DNA of 64,000 bases from Chlorobiota bacterium (lineage in GTDB: Bacteria; Bacteroidota; Ignavibacteria; OLB7). The stretch is from positions 1,736,001-1,800,000 of the forward strand of contig JADJXR010000001.1 in assembly GCA_016710285.1 (NCBI GenBank), read 5' to 3'. The translations under genes and the position numbers were made by a program. A model generated the notes under the pieces. That model was not told the origin of the DNA. It did no database searches and worked only from the letters and a program-made list of their open reading frames with translations. How positions within the stretch are numbered: the first letter of the stretch is position 1; each line of letters begins with the position of its first letter. Below, piece by piece: positions 62,030-64,000 of this stretch.

Positions 62030-62467
62030 ATGCGCTACGCAGAGATTTGTGATCGTTCACCGGAACAATTTCGACGCTTAACGGGTGTGTTGCCGACGAC
62101 CTTCGAGGCAATGCTCAAGGTCATTGGTGCAGCACGGCGAGAGTTTGGTCGCCCACCGAAACTGGTGTTGGCCGATCAGCTGTTGTTGACGCTGCTGTAT
62201 TGGCGTGAGTATCGAGCGCAATATCACCTTGCAGCGGATTTTGGGATCAGCGAACCGACCTGTAGCCGGATCATTCGGCGAGTGGAGGATGAACTCACCC
62301 AGAGCAACGAGTTTCAATTGCCGCAGCGTCCGCAGCCGCGAGCCGGGGAGACAGAGTTTGCTGTGATCGTGATCGATGCGACAGAAAGCCCGATTGAACG
62401 GCCCAAAAAAAGCAAAGGGAGTACTACAGCGGGAAGCGTGGATGCCACACGATCAAGACGCAGGTAG
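62030..62467 (+). CDS. IS5-family transposase, frame A
   Basis: 145 aa, same architecture as copy 1 frame A: HTH region, then the first catalytic Asp (VIVIDATESPIERP). The slippery run is A7 (62405-62411) in CCC AAA AAA AGC. A -1 slip there continues as KQREYYSGKRGCHTIKTQV into frame B. Differences from copy 1: Gly for Arg near residue 32, Asn for Lys near 108, AGETEF for GGDIEF. Confidence 0.9.
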   Translation: MRYAEICDRSPEQFRRLTGVLPTTFEAMLKVIGAARREFGRPPKLVLADQLLLTLLYWREYRAQYHLAADFGISEPTCSRIIRRVEDELTQSNEFQLPQRPQPRAGETEFAVIVIDATESPIERPKKSKGSTTAGSVDATRSRRR

Positions 62468-62469
62468 CC

Positions 62470-62856
62470 ATGGCGTTGGGAAGTCGTCGGATCCTCAAGA
62501 CAGAGTTTGGGGTTGGAAGCCAGCATGATTTCGCGTTATTGAAGCAGTGTGTGTGTCGGGGGTATAAGCGATTGTTGGGGAGTGGGAGTTGTTGGATAGC
62601 GGATTTGGGGTATCTGGGGTTATCGAAGATTCAGAGCAACGTATGGTTGCCGCACAAGCGGCGGAAGGGGGTGGCATTAGGGGATTGGGAGAAGGAGGAG
62701 AATCGTGAGCATTCGCGGAAGCGGATCGTGATTGAGCATGTGTTTGGTCGGTTAAAGGTGTTCAAGATCATAGCGGAGAAATATCGAAATCGTCGCAAGC
62801 GATTTGATATGAGATTCAACCTCATCGCCGCCATCCATAATTTTGAACTCCCTTGA
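62470..62856 (+). CDS. IS5-family transposase, frame B
   Basis: 128 aa from its ATG, but open upstream to the A7 run. Second Asp in WIADLGYLG, Glu in RIVIEHVFGRLK. Likely made as the second half of an A-B fusion. Differs from copy 1 by HDFALL for HDFSLL, CVCRG for CVGRG, WIADL for WMADL and FDMRF for FDVRF. Confidence 0.9.
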   Translation: MALGSRRILKTEFGVGSQHDFALLKQCVCRGYKRLLGSGSCWIADLGYLGLSKIQSNVWLPHKRRKGVALGDWEKEENREHSRKRIVIEHVFGRLKVFKIIAEKYRNRRKRFDMRFNLIAAIHNFELP

Positions 62857-62877
62857 AAACTACTTTTGAAAGAGGTC

Positions 62878-64000
62878 TAATAGATGAGCTTTCGTTGGTT
62901 GTTGTAATCCAATTTCCCAGCAATCATCGTTTCATCGGGTTGACGATAGGTGATTTCAAGGAGTGATCCTGCTCCAGGTCTCATAAAAACATCAACAAAA
63001 CCATTGTTGGCTGGGACGACGACGTTCACTGGTTGCCGGATGATAGAATCACCAACCAAGCGGGTGGTGTCGGCGGCAACTTCGCGAACTTGAACAAACT
63101 CATACTGGGTGGCCCCGGACCTCCACAAATTGAGTTTCAACCGGATGCGGCGGTTCCCGGCCAACGCCACCATGCTGTCACGGCGGGATTGACTAAGAGG
63201 GGTTCCATAATCTGGTGGTTCAAACGTCCGCCGGTTCACCACAAACACATAATTGGTGTCCTTCTTTGAATCTGCTTGTCCGTTGGTCGTTCCTGTTTTC
63301 TTGTCGAAGAACCCAAGCTCCACATAGGTTGCTTCCGGCGCGTCGGCAGTGGTGTCGTTCAGCTTGTAGGATTTGACCTCGGTAATGATCTCATTTGCTG
63401 GCAGCGGGCGCGTGCCAAACCCATACTGGGTATCTTTTGTGTTCGCTCGTGGAGTTGCGTAATGAATACTATAGGTGTTCTTCCAATTCAGCCGTGCTAT
63501 CTCTGGGCCGATGTCTTGTAGCCACTGCACTTCTTTCTTGAGGGCACGGGAGCGAGTGCCACGCCCGACATACAGATTCGGTACAGTGATCCGTGGTGTA
63601 TGGTTAGAGGATGTGAATGTAAACGATGAAACAACGTCTTCGGAACTATCAGTAGTCAGTGACCCCGATGGGCCGAAACCTCCTCCCATGGGTTCTTCGC
63701 TGCACCATAGTTGGGCTGTGCTATCGTACTTGTTAATAAAGTTCTGATAACCACCATACCACCAATAGATGATCCCTTTTGCACCGTAGGCTAAGGCCAT
63801 AGAAATGAGAAGTCGTGTTTCGGCAGCCGTAGGGATATGCCCAATCATCGTGTCCAACCGTGCAGGGGTAACGGTTCGGTCAATCGGAAAATGAATGTCG
63901 GCATTGGGGCTTGGTACAATAATCAGCCGACGCCCCGTTCGCTTGCTGGTGCGTGCATGCTTTCCCAACTTATATGCGATGTGGTGTCGCACATATTCTT
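62878..64000 (-). pseudogene. T9SS cargo gene, 5' part, interrupted by IS copy 2 and cut by the window edge
   Basis: About 374 codons, open to the window edge, so the true start lies beyond 64000. Sequence includes GRRLIIVPSPNADIHFP, GHIPTAAETRLLISMALAYGAKGIIYWWYGGYQNF (a TIM-barrel-like strand, possibly glycoside-hydrolase-related but not enough to assign), and later ELGFFDKKTGTTNG and VNRRTFEPPD. It ends KLDYNNQRKLIY, then a stop supplied by the IS. The continuation is at 59853-61967. Confidence 0.8.

Larger units (their letters stand above)
61968..62877 (+). mobile_element. IS5-family insertion sequence, copy 2 (910 bp), inside a T9SS gene
   Basis: The same 16-bp ends as copy 1 (61968-61983 and 62862-62877), flanked by the TA duplication (61966-61967 and 62878-62879). 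Transposase on the plus strand, i.e. inverted relative to copy 1. Removing the element and one TA gives ..RKLIYYWNGRYYATYY.. in one frame. Confidence 0.95.

Noticed and set aside
61968..62111. N-terminal 48 residues of the minus-strand frame reading into IS copy 2
   Set aside because: They are antisense to the transposase; the true upstream part of that gene is at 62878-64000.

Overview
Chromosomal window from a fairly GC-rich (roughly 55-60% by eye) member of the Bacteroidota-Chlorobiota group, perhaps the Kapabacteria lineage. The lineage is an inference from three things: several large secreted proteins ending in a type IX secretion (T9SS) sorting domain, -7 promoter elements of the TAnnTTTG type, and paired ECF sigma / membrane anti-sigma genes. 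No rRNA, tRNA, CRISPR array or phage was recognised.

Layout. 1-4.5 kb: an overlapping pair with a HEPN-like protein, then two ECF sigma / anti-sigma pairs placed head to head. One anti-sigma partner appears to span both membranes. 4.6-5.5 kb: an IS5-family element (copy 1). 5.7-8.1 kb: a T9SS cargo protein. 8.2-9.8 kb: an AT-richer BglII-like restriction-modification pair. 9.9-20.2 kb: a frameshifted STAND ATPase with a C-terminal SARP-like domain, a DUF2723 membrane glycosyltransferase-like protein, an acetyltransferase, a TPR regulator with two LuxR-type HTHs, and a SPOR-domain protein. 20.3-24.6 kb: the housekeeping block ispE, infC-rpmI-rplT, pheS, queE. 24.8-30.7 kb: two T9SS cargo proteins and a second TPR/double-HTH regulator. 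30.9-37.8 kb: a giant repeat adhesin that is now two frames. 38-44.5 kb: small secreted proteins, a TTHB210-like lipoprotein, a DsbD-like plus redoxin pair and two CARDB-like proteins. 44.8-47.9 kb: coaBC, a family 4 uracil-DNA glycosylase and a Lys/Ala/Pro histone H1-like protein. 48-53.4 kb: an FkbM-type methyltransferase, a LURP-one-like protein, catalase and a second DUF2723 protein. 53.4-64 kb: a frameshifted YCF48/choice-of-anchor-D T9SS protein, tag, DUF3224 and DinB genes, and a large T9SS gene split by IS copy 2.

Most notable observations: (i) a single adhesin gene of about 2,320 codons split by an 8-bp near-duplication, leaving an ATGA overlap; (ii) an IS insertion whose precise removal, with one TA, restores a T9SS gene in frame; (iii) a sigma-linked protein with the predicted layout of a dual-membrane anti-sigma factor; (iv) a compact BglII-like RM pair; (v) paralogous TPR regulators with two tandem LuxR-type HTHs. 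Several breaks lie at short homopolymers, so sequencing error must be excluded before biological meaning is assigned.
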